A stretch of 64,000 nucleotides of DNA, from NCBI GenBank assembly GCA_016212085.1, contig JACRHL010000006.1:62001-126000 (forward strand), read 5' to 3'. The stretch comes from Nitrospirota bacterium (GTDB lineage: Bacteria > Nitrospirota > JACRHL01). Shown here piece after piece: positions 10,683 through 25,660 of the stretch (the stretch's first letter is position 1; every line of letters starts with the position of its first letter). The position numbers and the translations under genes are program-made. The notes under the pieces are model-generated. The model saw only the letters and a program-made list of their open reading frames with translations. It was not told the DNA's origin and did no database searches.

Positions 10683-10833
10683 GGGCATTGACCGTCGCGA
10701 GCGCCTCCCCAAGTGCCCCGCGCGGAGCGGCGCCGATGCGCCGCCGGAACCCGAGACATATCCGGGAGATAGGCGAGGGTTCGAACCCCGCCGGGCGCGG
10801 CCATCGAACCGCGCGCCAGGTATTGAGGGGACC
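10683..10833. repeat. MITE-like repeat family 1, degenerate copy A
   Basis: It begins right after the TSP3 stop codon. It aligns with the element at 24786-24928 through GGGCA at the left, ACCGTCGCGA, the internal block AACCCGAGACATAT...GATAGGCGAGGGTTCGA, and a decayed right end around 10821-10833. A T-arm-like GGTTCGAACCCC is part of this family, not a tRNA. Confidence 0.6.
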
Positions 10834-10957
10834 ACGGAGGCGCCCGACCGCCCCAGGGTGAACGCTCGATGCCAACCGGTCCGGCGCGACGGCGGCGGCA
10901 GGAAAAGTCGGTTGATCCGGACGAAAAAGGGGAAAAAAAGTACCTACATGGGAAAGG

Positions 10958-10977
10958 TGGGCAATAAAATACCCACA
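10958..10977. promoter_or_regulatory. 20-bp inverted-repeat operator candidate, copy 2
   Basis: TGGGCAATAAAATACCCACA matches the reverse complement of 4650-4669 in both arms, with only the 5-nt centre different. It lies about 155 bp upstream of the -24 element of the module 2 promoter. Confidence 0.55.
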
Positions 10978-11130
10978 AGGCTGGAATCGGGGGGTGTTCG
11001 CCCGAAATCGGTCGCTCCCCAAGCCCATTTTTTTACGTAAAATCCCGAAGCGTGGTTTTGTTTTAAATCAGATGGATGTAAAAAATGCGTGCCCCGGCGG
11101 CCCGGTCGGGAGCCGATCTTGACCGACCGT

Positions 11131-11147
11131 CTGGTTTTTTTCTTGCA
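11131..11147 (+). promoter_or_regulatory. Sigma-54 (-24/-12) promoter candidate, module 2
   Basis: CTGGTTTTTTTCTTGCA has GG at 11133-11134 and GC at 11145-11146, again 10 bases apart. The T-rich spacer is typical of strong sigma-54 promoters. The predicted start is near 11158, about 60 nt upstream of the lipoprotein ATG. Confidence 0.6.
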
Positions 11148-11217
11148 AACCAGGATGGCACCGCGTCATGTACGCATTGTTGCACCCCTGAACGAACGTT
11201 GGAGGGAGCGGTCTGCA

Positions 11218-11499
11218 ATGGTGGAATCGCCGTCAAGTATGTTGTGTGCGCGCTCTTCCGCGCAGCGCCTCGCCGCTGCCGGGGCGCGTGCCGCGCTGGC
11301 AGCGCTGCTTGTGTGCAGCCTGTCCGCCTGCGGCGGCGGCGGGGGCGGGGGTATCGGGTCCACCGGCTCCGGCGGCGGTCCCAGTCAGTTGGATCCGAAC
11401 GACACCGTGTCCGGCGGATCGGGGAGCCCGCCGGGCGGAACCGGCACGGTCGGTCACGACGGCTCGGTGGTGGCCGCCGAGGATCCCAGCCTCTACTAA
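11218..11499 (+). CDS. Small lipoprotein of TSP3 module 2
   Basis: 93 residues. The N-terminus is MVESPSSML, followed by a basic and then hydrophobic segment ending in the lipobox LSAC at about residue 38. A glycine run and a Gly/Pro/Ser tail (SQLDPNDTVSGG...GHDGSVV...LY) match the module 1 lipoprotein. ATG 11218 is chosen because GGAGGG lies about 12 nt upstream; an internal ATG seven codons on is possible. The TSP3 gene starts 15 bp downstream. Function unknown. The fixed pairing with a giant TSP3 protein in both modules argues for a joint role at the cell surface. Confidence 0.8.
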   Translation: MVESPSSMLCARSSAQRLAAAGARAALAALLVCSLSACGGGGGGGIGSTGSGGGPSQLDPNDTVSGGSGSPPGGTGTVGHDGSVVAAEDPSLY

Positions 11500-11514
11500 A
11501 GTCAGGAAATCGTC

Positions 11515-18894
<7,380 letters not shown>

Positions 18895-18906
18895 CTCGCT
18901 TGCCCG

Positions 18907-18941
18907 CCCCGGCCGGGTTCCCGCCATCCCCCCGGCCGGGG
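18907..18941 (+). terminator. Hairpin after TSP3 module 2
   Basis: An 11-bp perfect stem, CCCCGGCCGGG (18907-18917) with CCCGGCCGGGG (18931-18941), lies 13 bp after the stop codon. It has no T-run, so intrinsic termination is uncertain; it may act as a 3' stabilising hairpin. Confidence 0.45.
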
Positions 18942-18998
18942 CACGCTCCTTGTCGGCGGGGCGGGATGCCTTTTTGGCGAACCTTCGATAAGATAGGG

Positions 18999-19020
18999 CC
19001 TCCCGCCTCCGGGCGGGAGG
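18999..19020 (+). other. Hairpin in leader of sulfotransferase gene
   Basis: A 9-bp stem CCTCCCGCC/GGCGGGAGG with a 4-nt loop lies 72 bp upstream of the sulfotransferase ATG. It could be a second terminator-like structure or a leader element. No clear function. Confidence 0.3.
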
Positions 19021-19091
19021 TTCCGTCACCCCCCATCCGATCCATTGCCATTGCCCCGTTCCCGCATCATCCGACCCGCCCGGCGGCATCC

Positions 19092-20168
19092 ATGAAGCAT
19101 GTGTTCATCCTGGGCTGCGAGCGTTCCGGCTCCACCTGGCTGTCGAACATCTTCGCAGCCCATCCGGACGTGGCGTTCTACATGGAGCCGTTCTCGGTGC
19201 TAACCGGCCTGTTTCCGGAGCTGCCCGGCCGCAACACCTGCTGCGACGTGCCGGACCCCCGCCAGGCCAAGGTGCTGCGGCGCGGCGTGGCGGCGCTTCC
19301 GCAGGCCAAGTTCCCGCTCCTGTACCGGCCCGGCCGGCCGCCGTTCCTGCTGGGGCTGGACCGGGCATTCAGCGGCCTGTGCATGCGCCTGTCGCGGCTG
19401 GCGGGGACCACCGTGTCGCGCCGCGCCAGCCGCTTTTCGGTGCTCAACTACAACGCCAGCACCCTGCCGGCGGCCCACGCCGCCCGCGACGGCGGCTCGG
19501 CGCCCGTGCGGGTGATCAAGGAGCTGCGCCTCAACTTCAAGGGCCGGCTGCTGGCCGGCGCCTTCCCGGAGGCCCATTTCGTGGTGGTGATCCGCCACCC
19601 GGGAGCGCTTTGCGCCTCGGTGGCGCGCCATTTCGAGCGTGGCGCCCTGGGGGAGCTGCGCGCCGACCTGCGCCACCTTGCCGACGCGGTGCGGCACCAG
19701 CCCCGGCTGGCCGCCTACCGGCCGTTGCTGCCGGAGCCCGCGGCCGCCCGGGGCGACAGCGCGCTGCTGCCCGTGTGGTGGCTGGTCAACTACGACGTGC
19801 TGCTGGCGGACCTGGCGGCCGCCGGCGCGCGGGTGGCGGTGGTCAGCCACGAGGCGTTGAGCCGCGAGCCGCTCAAGGAGACGGTGCGGCTGTTCGCCAC
19901 CTGCGGGCTGCCGCTGGACCCGGCGGTCACCCGCTACGTGCACGCCAGCAGCACCCGGCAGGGTGATCCGGGGGTGAGCATGGACACCAACCGCCAGTCG
20001 GACCGCTATTTCCGGTCGGCCATCGACGACACGCCGGCGGACATGGCGGAACGCATCGGCCAGGTGCTGGGCGCCTGGGCGTCGGCGCCGGGATCGGACC
20101 TCGGCGCGGGCGTCGGGCCGTATGTGATGGACTATTTCGACCCGGCCACGGGGCGGATGCGCCGGTAG
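19092..20168 (+). CDS. Sulfotransferase family protein
   Basis: 358 residues. The N-terminal PAPS 5'-phosphosulfate-binding loop is GCERSGSTW (residues 8-16). The 3'-phosphate-binding segment VVVIRHPGALCASV is typical of P-loop sulfotransferases. These enzymes move sulfate from PAPS to a hydroxyl or amine, commonly on a polysaccharide. The ATG at 19092 is the first in frame with the conserved MKHVFILGCERSGS opening. It heads a same-strand group with a radical SAM enzyme and a methyltransferase, convergent with a flippase, suggesting modification of an exported glycan (inference). Confidence 0.85.
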   Translation: MKHVFILGCERSGSTWLSNIFAAHPDVAFYMEPFSVLTGLFPELPGRNTCCDVPDPRQAKVLRRGVAALPQAKFPLLYRPGRPPFLLGLDRAFSGLCMRLSRLAGTTVSRRASRFSVLNYNASTLPAAHAARDGGSAPVRVIKELRLNFKGRLLAGAFPEAHFVVVIRHPGALCASVARHFERGALGELRADLRHLADAVRHQPRLAAYRPLLPEPAAARGDSALLPVWWLVNYDVLLADLAAAGARVAVVSHEALSREPLKETVRLFATCGLPLDPAVTRYVHASSTRQGDPGVSMDTNRQSDRYFRSAIDDTPADMAERIGQVLGAWASAPGSDLGAGVGPYVMDYFDPATGRMRR

Positions 20169-20250
20169 CGGGTAAAATGAATCCTTGGGCACCCCCTTGG
20201 CGTCCCCCGGCCGCCCGTGACCCGCGCGGCGCGGCGGGCCCCATCATTCC

Positions 20251-21303
20251 GTGAGGCGCATGCCAGCCACCGTCCGGCCAGCCGGGATCTACATCGAGGG
20301 CAACGCCAGCTGCCAGTTGCGCTGCCCCACCTGTCCCACCACCAGCGGCGGCTATCCGCCCGAGGTGGGGCACGGCTATCTGCGGTTCGCCGACTTCAAG
20401 CAGCTGGTGGACGACAACCGCCAGGTGACCGCCGTCGAGTTCGAGAACCGGGGCGAGCTGTTCCTGAACCCGGACTTCCTGAAGATCATCGAATACGGCC
20501 ACCGGAAGGGGTTGCAGATGACCGCCAACGGCGGCGTGAACCTCAACGACGTGCGCCCCGGCGTGCTGGAGGGGTTGGTGAAATACGGGTTCCGCAGCCT
20601 GCTGTGCTCCCTTGACGGCGCCACGGCGGAAACCTACCGCATGTACCGCATCGGCGGCGATTTCGACACGGTGATCCGCCATATCGAGGAGATCAACCGC
20701 CACAAGGCCGCCCACGGCTCCCCGTATCCGGAGCTGACCTGGCAGTTCGTGGTGTTCGGCCACAACGAGCACGAGATCGGCGCGGCGCGGGCGCACGCGG
20801 CGCGCCTGGGCATGAAGTTCGTCGCCAAGATGTCGTGGGACTCCGGGTTCTCGCCGGTGCGCGACGTGGCACGGGTCAAGCGCGAGACCGGCTGGACGGC
20901 GGTCACCCGCGAGGAACTGGAACACACCACCGGGCGCAACTACATGCGCCACGTCTGCTACACCCTGTGGAACAACCCGCGCATCAACTGGGACGGCAAG
21001 ATATTGGGGTGCTGCTGGAACAGCTGGGGCGATTTTGGCGGCAACGCCTTCCGCGACGGCTACGTGGCCGCCAGCAACCACGAAAAGATCGTCCACGCCC
21101 GCGCCATGCTGACCGGCGCCGCCCCCCCGCGCGACGACATCCCGTGCTCGGGGTGCGGCCTGTACCGGGCGCTGCGGGACGGCGGCGACTACCTGACCGA
21201 GCGCGAGGTCTACTGGCGCAAGGGCCGCCTGTACCGTTTCATGCGCTTCGTGTATCACCGGGTGCCGCTGGTCAAGCCGCTGCGGCGGCTGGTAGGGGGC
21301 TGA
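20251..21303 (+). CDS. Radical SAM protein with SPASM-like C-terminus
   Basis: 350 residues. The radical-SAM iron-sulfur motif CxxxCxxC is at C21, C25 and C28 (CQLRCPTC), followed by a TIM-barrel-like core with ENRGELFLNP and SLDGATAETY. The C-terminal region has further cysteines (GKILGCCWNSWG and CSGCGLY), as in SPASM/twitch domains that bind auxiliary clusters. The family modifies peptides or sugars; the substrate here is not evident. GTG 20251 or ATG 20260 could be the start. It sits between the sulfotransferase and a methyltransferase on the same strand. Confidence 0.85.
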   Translation: MRRMPATVRPAGIYIEGNASCQLRCPTCPTTSGGYPPEVGHGYLRFADFKQLVDDNRQVTAVEFENRGELFLNPDFLKIIEYGHRKGLQMTANGGVNLNDVRPGVLEGLVKYGFRSLLCSLDGATAETYRMYRIGGDFDTVIRHIEEINRHKAAHGSPYPELTWQFVVFGHNEHEIGAARAHAARLGMKFVAKMSWDSGFSPVRDVARVKRETGWTAVTREELEHTTGRNYMRHVCYTLWNNPRINWDGKILGCCWNSWGDFGGNAFRDGYVAASNHEKIVHARAMLTGAAPPRDDIPCSGCGLYRALRDGGDYLTEREVYWRKGRLYRFMRFVYHRVPLVKPLRRLVGG

Positions 21304-21325
21304 TGACGGCGCGGGGGGTGGCCGG

Positions 21326-22105
21326 GTGAGGAACGCCGCGTCGTGGCGGCCCAGCAAGTACCGGCTGGCGGCCGGCCGGCTGCGCGCCGCGCTGGACCCC
21401 AGCGAGGTGCAGGACGGCTCGCTGCTGGTCACCGAGCTGATCGCCATGCGCTATGACCGGGCGCTGGCGCGCCACTGCCGCGGCCACCTGCTCGACCTGG
21501 GCTGCGGCAAGGCACCCCTGTACGGCTTCTACCGCGACCGGGTGGTGTCGGCCACCACCGCCGACTGGCCCCACTCCACCCACGGCGCCGACCACGTGGA
21601 CCAGCAAGTGGACCTGAACGGGCCGATCCCGCTGGAATCGGAGCGCTTCGACGTGATCATCCTGTCGGACGTGCTGGAGCACCTGCTGCGCCCCCAGGTG
21701 CTGTGGGGGGAGATGGCGCGTCTGCTCCGGCCCGGCGGGGTGCTGCTGCTCAACGTGCCGTTCATGTACTGGCTGCACGAGGAGCCCCACGACTATCACC
21801 GCTACACGGAGCACGCCCTGCGCGCCGAGGCGGGGGCGGTGGGGCTCCATGTGCTGGAGCTGGAGCCGGTGGGCGGCATCCGCGAGGTGCTGGCGGACAT
21901 GCTGGGCAAGGCCCTGGGCACGGTGCCGCTGGCGGGCGGCCAGCTGGCGCGCCTGATCCAGCGCGCCGCCTACTGGCGCTACGTGGCGCGTGGCTGCCCG
22001 CGCGGCGACCAGTGGCCGCTGCTCTACTTTCTGGTGGCGCAAAAGCCGGAGGCGGACCGCCGCCGGAACCCCGAATCCTCCGCGCCCCCTAAGCCCGCCC
22101 CCTGA
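21326..22105 (+). CDS. Class I SAM-dependent methyltransferase
   Basis: 259 residues. Motif I (HLLDLGCGKAPLYG) is at about residues 54-67, followed by FDVIILSDVLEHL and RLLRPGGVLLLNVP, the usual order in Methyltransf_11/23 proteins. The start is GTG 21326, 22 bp after the radical SAM stop. The C-terminal 17 bases overlap the convergent flippase gene. The substrate is unknown; the neighbourhood suggests a glycan or lipid-linked sugar. Confidence 0.85.
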   Translation: MRNAASWRPSKYRLAAGRLRAALDPSEVQDGSLLVTELIAMRYDRALARHCRGHLLDLGCGKAPLYGFYRDRVVSATTADWPHSTHGADHVDQQVDLNGPIPLESERFDVIILSDVLEHLLRPQVLWGEMARLLRPGGVLLLNVPFMYWLHEEPHDYHRYTEHALRAEAGAVGLHVLELEPVGGIREVLADMLGKALGTVPLAGGQLARLIQRAAYWRYVARGCPRGDQWPLLYFLVAQKPEADRRRNPESSAPPKPAP

Positions 22106-23543
22106 GCAGCGTTCGCGCCTCGCGCAGGGTGTCCGGCGCGAACGCGGCGCACAGGGCGGCATACAGGGCCACGCCCGCCGCCAGCTGGGCCGCCAGCAGG
22201 GGGGCGGGGCCCGGCACGGGCAGCAGCGGCAGCAGCGCCACCCCCGCCGCCATGGCGGCGGCGCACAGGGTGGGGGCCGCCACGGCGCGGCCGACGGCGG
22301 GCAGCACCGGGCCCAGCAGGCGGGCGGTGAGCACCGCCTGGTGGGCCACCACCAGGACCGCCTGGAACAGGGTGAGCCCCACCGCCACCCCCAGCACGCT
22401 GCCGGACAGGGCGGCCAGCCCGATCACCACCGGGCTTGCGACCATCACCCCCAGGTTCCAGCGGAACACCCAGTCGGCCCGGCCCTTGGCCATGAGCAGG
22501 CTGCCACCCACCCCCGCCAGGGCGCGCAGCAAGGCATTCATGGCGAGCACCATGAACAGGGGCGTCATGGGGGCCCAGTCGGCGCCGAATATGAGCGGCA
22601 GCGCCACCGGCGCCACCGCCAGGGCCCCCAGCATCACCGGCGCGTTCACCGCCGCCGTCAGGCGCGCCAGCTTCAGGAACCCGTGGCGCAACCGGTCCGG
22701 CTCGTCCCGCACGCGGGACAGCACCGGAAACGCCACCCCGGCCAGCACCGTGTTGACCTGCTGGGAGGGTTGCAGCACCAGGTTGCTGGCCATGCTGTAG
22801 AAGCCCAGCCACTGGGGGCCGAACAGGATGCCCACCAGGAGCTGATCGACCCGCGCGCGCAGGTAGTTGAGCACGGTGGCGCCCACCCGGTAGGCGCCAA
22901 AGCGCGCGAAGCCCGCCACCTCGGCCGGCTGGAAGGCCAGGCCGGGAAACGCCCCGGCGCCCCGCGCCGCGCCCACCAGAAAGGCGGTGCGCACGGCGGC
23001 GGCGGCCAGGAAACCCCAGGCCAGCGCCCACACGTCGGCGCGCACCAGCATGGCGAACGCCACCGACACCGCCAGGTTCACCACCGTGCCGGCCATGTCG
23101 GCCACGGCGATGGGGCGGAATGCCAGGCGCACCTGCAACACCGCGCGCGACACGGCGGACAGGGCGCCGATCACGAACACCACCGCCACCGCCCGGGCCG
23201 GCGCCACCAGTTCCGGCGCGTCGAAACCGCGGGCGATCCACGGCGCCGCCCCCCACACCAGGACGGCGAGCAGCGCGCCGCCCCCCAGGTTCACCCACGC
23301 CAGGGTGGCCAGGGCGGGCGGGTCCAGCCGTTGCCGGTACACCACGTATTCCGGCACCCCCGCGTCGCGCAAAATGGTCACGAAACCGGTGACGATCAGC
23401 AGCATGGCCATCAGGCCGAACGGTTCCGGCCCCAGCAGCCTGCCCAGCACGGCCATCTGCACCAGTTGCAGGGCGGCGGTGACCGCGCCGGCGGCGGCTC
23501 CCCAGCGCACGCCGGAGGCGGTGGCGGCGCCCAGGGCGCTCAC
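22089..23543 (-). CDS. Polysaccharide/lipid-linked oligosaccharide flippase (Wzx/WzxC-like)
   Basis: 484 residues, almost entirely hydrophobic, with about 12-14 predicted membrane spans. It opens with the MOP-superfamily signature VQMAVLGRLLGPEPFGLMAM and repeats the fold in the C-terminal half. Such proteins flip undecaprenyl-linked oligosaccharides to the periplasmic face. The start is GTG 23543. It is the only transporter in this surface-glycan-like group and is convergent with the methyltransferase (17-bp overlap). No polymerase or chain-length regulator is seen nearby. Confidence 0.87.
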   Translation of the reverse strand: MSALGAATASGVRWGAAAGAVTAALQLVQMAVLGRLLGPEPFGLMAMLLIVTGFVTILRDAGVPEYVVYRQRLDPPALATLAWVNLGGGALLAVLVWGAAPWIARGFDAPELVAPARAVAVVFVIGALSAVSRAVLQVRLAFRPIAVADMAGTVVNLAVSVAFAMLVRADVWALAWGFLAAAAVRTAFLVGAARGAGAFPGLAFQPAEVAGFARFGAYRVGATVLNYLRARVDQLLVGILFGPQWLGFYSMASNLVLQPSQQVNTVLAGVAFPVLSRVRDEPDRLRHGFLKLARLTAAVNAPVMLGALAVAPVALPLIFGADWAPMTPLFMVLAMNALLRALAGVGGSLLMAKGRADWVFRWNLGVMVASPVVIGLAALSGSVLGVAVGLTLFQAVLVVAHQAVLTARLLGPVLPAVGRAVAAPTLCAAAMAAGVALLPLLPVPGPAPLLAAQLAAGVALYAALCAAFAPDTLREARTLLRGRA

Positions 23544-23673
23544 GCGGGGATGTGCGCGCGGGCGCGGGTGAAGGATGTTGCGGCTGGGGCGGGGCGGTGG
23601 GGCATGGTCGCGTCGTGTTGGGGGCGGCGGGGATCAAGGCATTGTAGCCGGTCCGCCGCGATGCTGACAAAAA

Positions 23674-23836
23674 GGTACCTCCGATAACCCGCCGCGCGCC
23701 TCGATTGCCGCGGCCCAGCGGTGCTCGAACCTTCTCCTGTCACCCGGATAGGTCTCGGGTTCTGCGCGGCGTGGCGGTGCCGCTCCGCTCGGGGCGCCTT
23801 GCACTCGAACCGCGTAGCAGATTTTTAGAGGTGCCC
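23674..23836. repeat. MITE-like repeat family 1, copy B
   Basis: It runs from a decayed GGTACCTCC end through GGTGCTCGAACC, the CTCGGGTTCTGCGCGGCG block and CGCTCCGCTCGGGGCGCC to TTTTTAGAGGTGCCC. It has the same orientation as copies D and F, with a diverged left terminal repeat. Confidence 0.7.
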
Positions 23837-23837
23837 G

Positions 23838-23950
23838 GATGTACCGGCGGATTTCACGCGCGTAAGCGCTTGCAATCCGGAGAAACCGGGAAACCGCGTT
23901 TTTCCGGTTTCGAGTTGAACGAGTCCATGGAAGGACTTTTTCAACATCCT
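23838..23950 (-). repeat. Multi-hairpin repeat family 2, copy 3
   Basis: Reverse complement of the tandem units at 30745-31064. On the minus strand it runs from ATGTTGAAAAAG through an inverted repeat to GTGAAATCCGCCGGTACATC. The short reading frame starting MLKK remains open, as in the other copies. It abuts MITE copy B directly. Confidence 0.6.
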
Positions 23951-24276
23951 GTCAGGGGGGGGCAGGCGATTGGGCGGCGAAGGGGGGCCGAAAGACGGCC
24001 ACGCCCATCCACAAAGGCTCTGGAAAACCTGTGGAAAACCCCTGTTTGCGGCGGTCAAAACCCTGTAAAGAAGGGGCCGGAGAGCGATATGCACATTAAA
24101 TGGTCATTTATAAAAGACATTTTAAAACAATAAGTTACGTTTATCGTCCCGAAGAATCAGCGGGTTGCGGGCGCGGATTTTTCTTGACACGGCAGTAATC
24201 CACAGGCGCGGCGGGAGAAAGGCCGTCGGAGGGGGTGGGAGGCGCGGGCGTCGGGACGGGAATCCGCCGGGGTGGA
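23951..24276. other. Gene-free stretch with an A/T-rich core
   Basis: No supported gene. A/T-rich sequence spans about 24085-24145. Three TCCACA-containing 9-mers resemble DnaA boxes: CCATCCACA (24005-24013), TTTTCCACA on the minus strand (24030-24038) and TAATCCACA (24196-24204). Confidence 0.4.
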
Positions 24277-24714
24277 TCAGTCCGGGAGGTGGTATACGGC
24301 CTTCACCCGGTCGCCGGCGGCGGGCAGTTCGCGGGCGAACAGGAAGCCGATCGCCCCCTGGGTGTTGGCCACGGAATTGATGAGTTCCTCGCCGCTGCCG
24401 ATGCGCGCCGGGGGCACGCCCCCCTCGCGGAAGATGCGCTTGATCCAGTAGCGCTTGTAGGTGTTGGGGTCGGTGTGCACCACGCGGCGCAGGAACTCGT
24501 CCTGGATCGCCTTGTTGGCGCCGTAGCTGATCGGGTTGATGCGCTGGTTGCCCCAGTAGGCGCGCTCGCCCAGGTAGATGTCCTTGATCTCCTGGGCGGA
24601 GAGCCGGCTCACCGGCGCGTCCCGGTGGACCACCACGACGATCTCCTCCCCGCGGGCCGGCGCCGTTCCCAATAGTGCCAGACCCAGAACCCAGCCCAGC
24701 AACGGTTTGTTCAT
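24277..24714 (-). CDS. Periplasmic PstS-like phosphate-binding family protein
   Basis: 145 residues with a signal peptide (LLGWVLGLALLGTAPARGEE). The mature part matches small PBP-like/PstS-family proteins: SAQEIKDIYLGERAYWGNQ, the RRVVHTDPNTYKRYW block, and GAIGFLF near the end. It is about half the length of a transport PstS, so a sensory or accessory role is likely rather than full ABC uptake, and no pst transporter genes are adjacent. ATG 24714 is supported by GGAG 8 nt upstream. Confidence 0.78.
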   Translation of the reverse strand: MNKPLLGWVLGLALLGTAPARGEEIVVVVHRDAPVSRLSAQEIKDIYLGERAYWGNQRINPISYGANKAIQDEFLRRVVHTDPNTYKRYWIKRIFREGGVPPARIGSGEELINSVANTQGAIGFLFARELPAAGDRVKAVYHLPD

Positions 24715-24785
24715 AACCCATCTCCAATGCGGACATTGCATCATACACCATTGGCGATGGCGGAAATAACGGATTGGATACCCAT

Positions 24786-24928
24786 GGGCACCTCTAATAA
24801 CCGTCGCGAACGGTGCGAGTGCAAGGCGGACGGAGCGCAGAACCCGAGACATATCATGGTGATAGGCGAGGGTTCGAGCACCGCCCAACGCAGCAATCGC
24901 GGCGCGCAGCAGGTTTTTAGAGGTGCCC
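24786..24928. repeat. MITE-like repeat family 1, copy C (intact ends)
   Basis: 143 bp with terminal inverted repeats GGGCACCTCTAATAACC and GGTTTTTAGAGGTGCCC. It is flanked by CAT on both sides, possibly a short target duplication. It has no coding capacity and lies between the PstS-like gene and the PerR-type gene. Confidence 0.8.
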
Positions 24929-25078
24929 CATGCAGGCTGTCGGACGACGCCTTGCCTTGGCGGAACCGCGTCCAAGTCCACACCGGGGCACCCCTGACGA
25001 CCGGGCGTTCGGGAGCCGGGGCGACCGGAAAGCCGGCCGGCTGCGGGTTGGAAAAGGCCAGGGACGGGCCCTGATGAC

Positions 25079-25498
25079 TCAGCGGGCGGCGCAGTCCGGG
25101 CAGGTGCCGGCGAGGATGCGGCTTTGCGCGTCGATGGTCCAGCCCGCCACCCGGGGCGGCGGCAGGTCGGCGCCTTGCGCCACCCAGTCGGTGACGCGGC
25201 GGCAATGGCGGCAATAGAGGTGGTCGTGGCGGGTGGTGTTGCTGTCGAACACCACCTGGCCGCCCACGTGCAGACGCCGCACCAGCCCCGCCGTTTCCAG
25301 CTGGGACAGGGTGAGATAGACCGTGTTGGGCGACAGGGACGGGAACGCCCCGGTCAGCTCCTCGAACAGCTGTTGCGGCGTGGCGTGGCGGTGGCGCGTC
25401 AGCAGCCGGCCGCAGATGGCCAGCCGCTGCGGCGTGACGCGCAGGCCGTGGGCGCGCAGCAGGGTTGCCGCGCCGGTGTTATGTTCAGAGGTGTTCAC
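25079..25498 (-). CDS. Fur-family transcriptional regulator, PerR-type
   Basis: 139 residues. The winged-helix DNA-binding domain is at about residues 10-85 and a C-terminal dimerisation domain follows. The structural zinc site is CRHC (C96, C99) plus CPDC (C133, C136). Residues H38, D85, H91, H93 and D104 match the regulatory metal ligands of PerR; D85 is the residue that separates peroxide-sensing PerR from Fur. It probably represses peroxide-defence genes and is inactivated by metal-catalysed oxidation. It is divergent from a di-heme peroxidase gene, with a 17-bp palindrome in the shared region. Confidence 0.87.
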   Translation of the reverse strand: MNTSEHNTGAATLLRAHGLRVTPQRLAICGRLLTRHRHATPQQLFEELTGAFPSLSPNTVYLTLSQLETAGLVRRLHVGGQVVFDSNTTRHDHLYCRHCRRVTDWVAQGADLPPPRVAGWTIDAQSRILAGTCPDCAAR

Positions 25499-25527
25499 GA
25501 TTCAAGTGTCGCCGATGACCCCGCTTC

Positions 25528-25555
25528 TTGACAAGCATCGTGGAAGGGAAATACT
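25528..25555 (+). promoter_or_regulatory. Promoter of the di-heme peroxidase gene
   Basis: A perfect -35 TTGACA (25528-25533) is followed after 16 bp by AATACT (25550-25555). The expected start is near 25562, inside the palindromic operator. Confidence 0.65.
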
Positions 25556-25560
25556 CTTAT

Positions 25561-25577
25561 TTAGTAATTGTTACTAA
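25561..25577. promoter_or_regulatory. PerR/Fur-type operator palindrome
   Basis: TTAGTAATTGTTACTAA is a perfect 7-bp inverted repeat with a 3-nt centre, A/T-rich like PerR and Fur boxes. It overlaps the predicted transcription start of the peroxidase gene and lies 63 bp upstream of the divergent regulator's start, so one bound dimer could control both. Confidence 0.7.
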
Positions 25578-25660
25578 CAAGTGACGAAGGCGCGGCCGCC
25601 GGCCGCGCCTTCGCCCACAGCGGGGGGACGGCCCCGGCAATCCAATTGGAGGAGCACGCG

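Larger units (their letters stand above)
10834..11217 (+). other. Regulatory leader of TSP3 module 2 (no gene)
   Basis: No supported gene. The stretch contains the second inverted repeat (10958-10977), A/T-rich runs around 11028-11090, and the second sigma-54-type promoter (11131-11147). Confidence 0.55.

Noticed and set aside
10740-10800. Possible tRNA because of GGTTCGAACCCC
   Set aside because: The T-arm-like string is part of repeat family 1 (seen as GGTTCGAGCACC in other copies); no acceptor, D or anticodon arms can be folded around it.
6042-10835. A 1597-codon open frame on the minus strand
   Set aside because: Same artefact over TSP3 protein 1.
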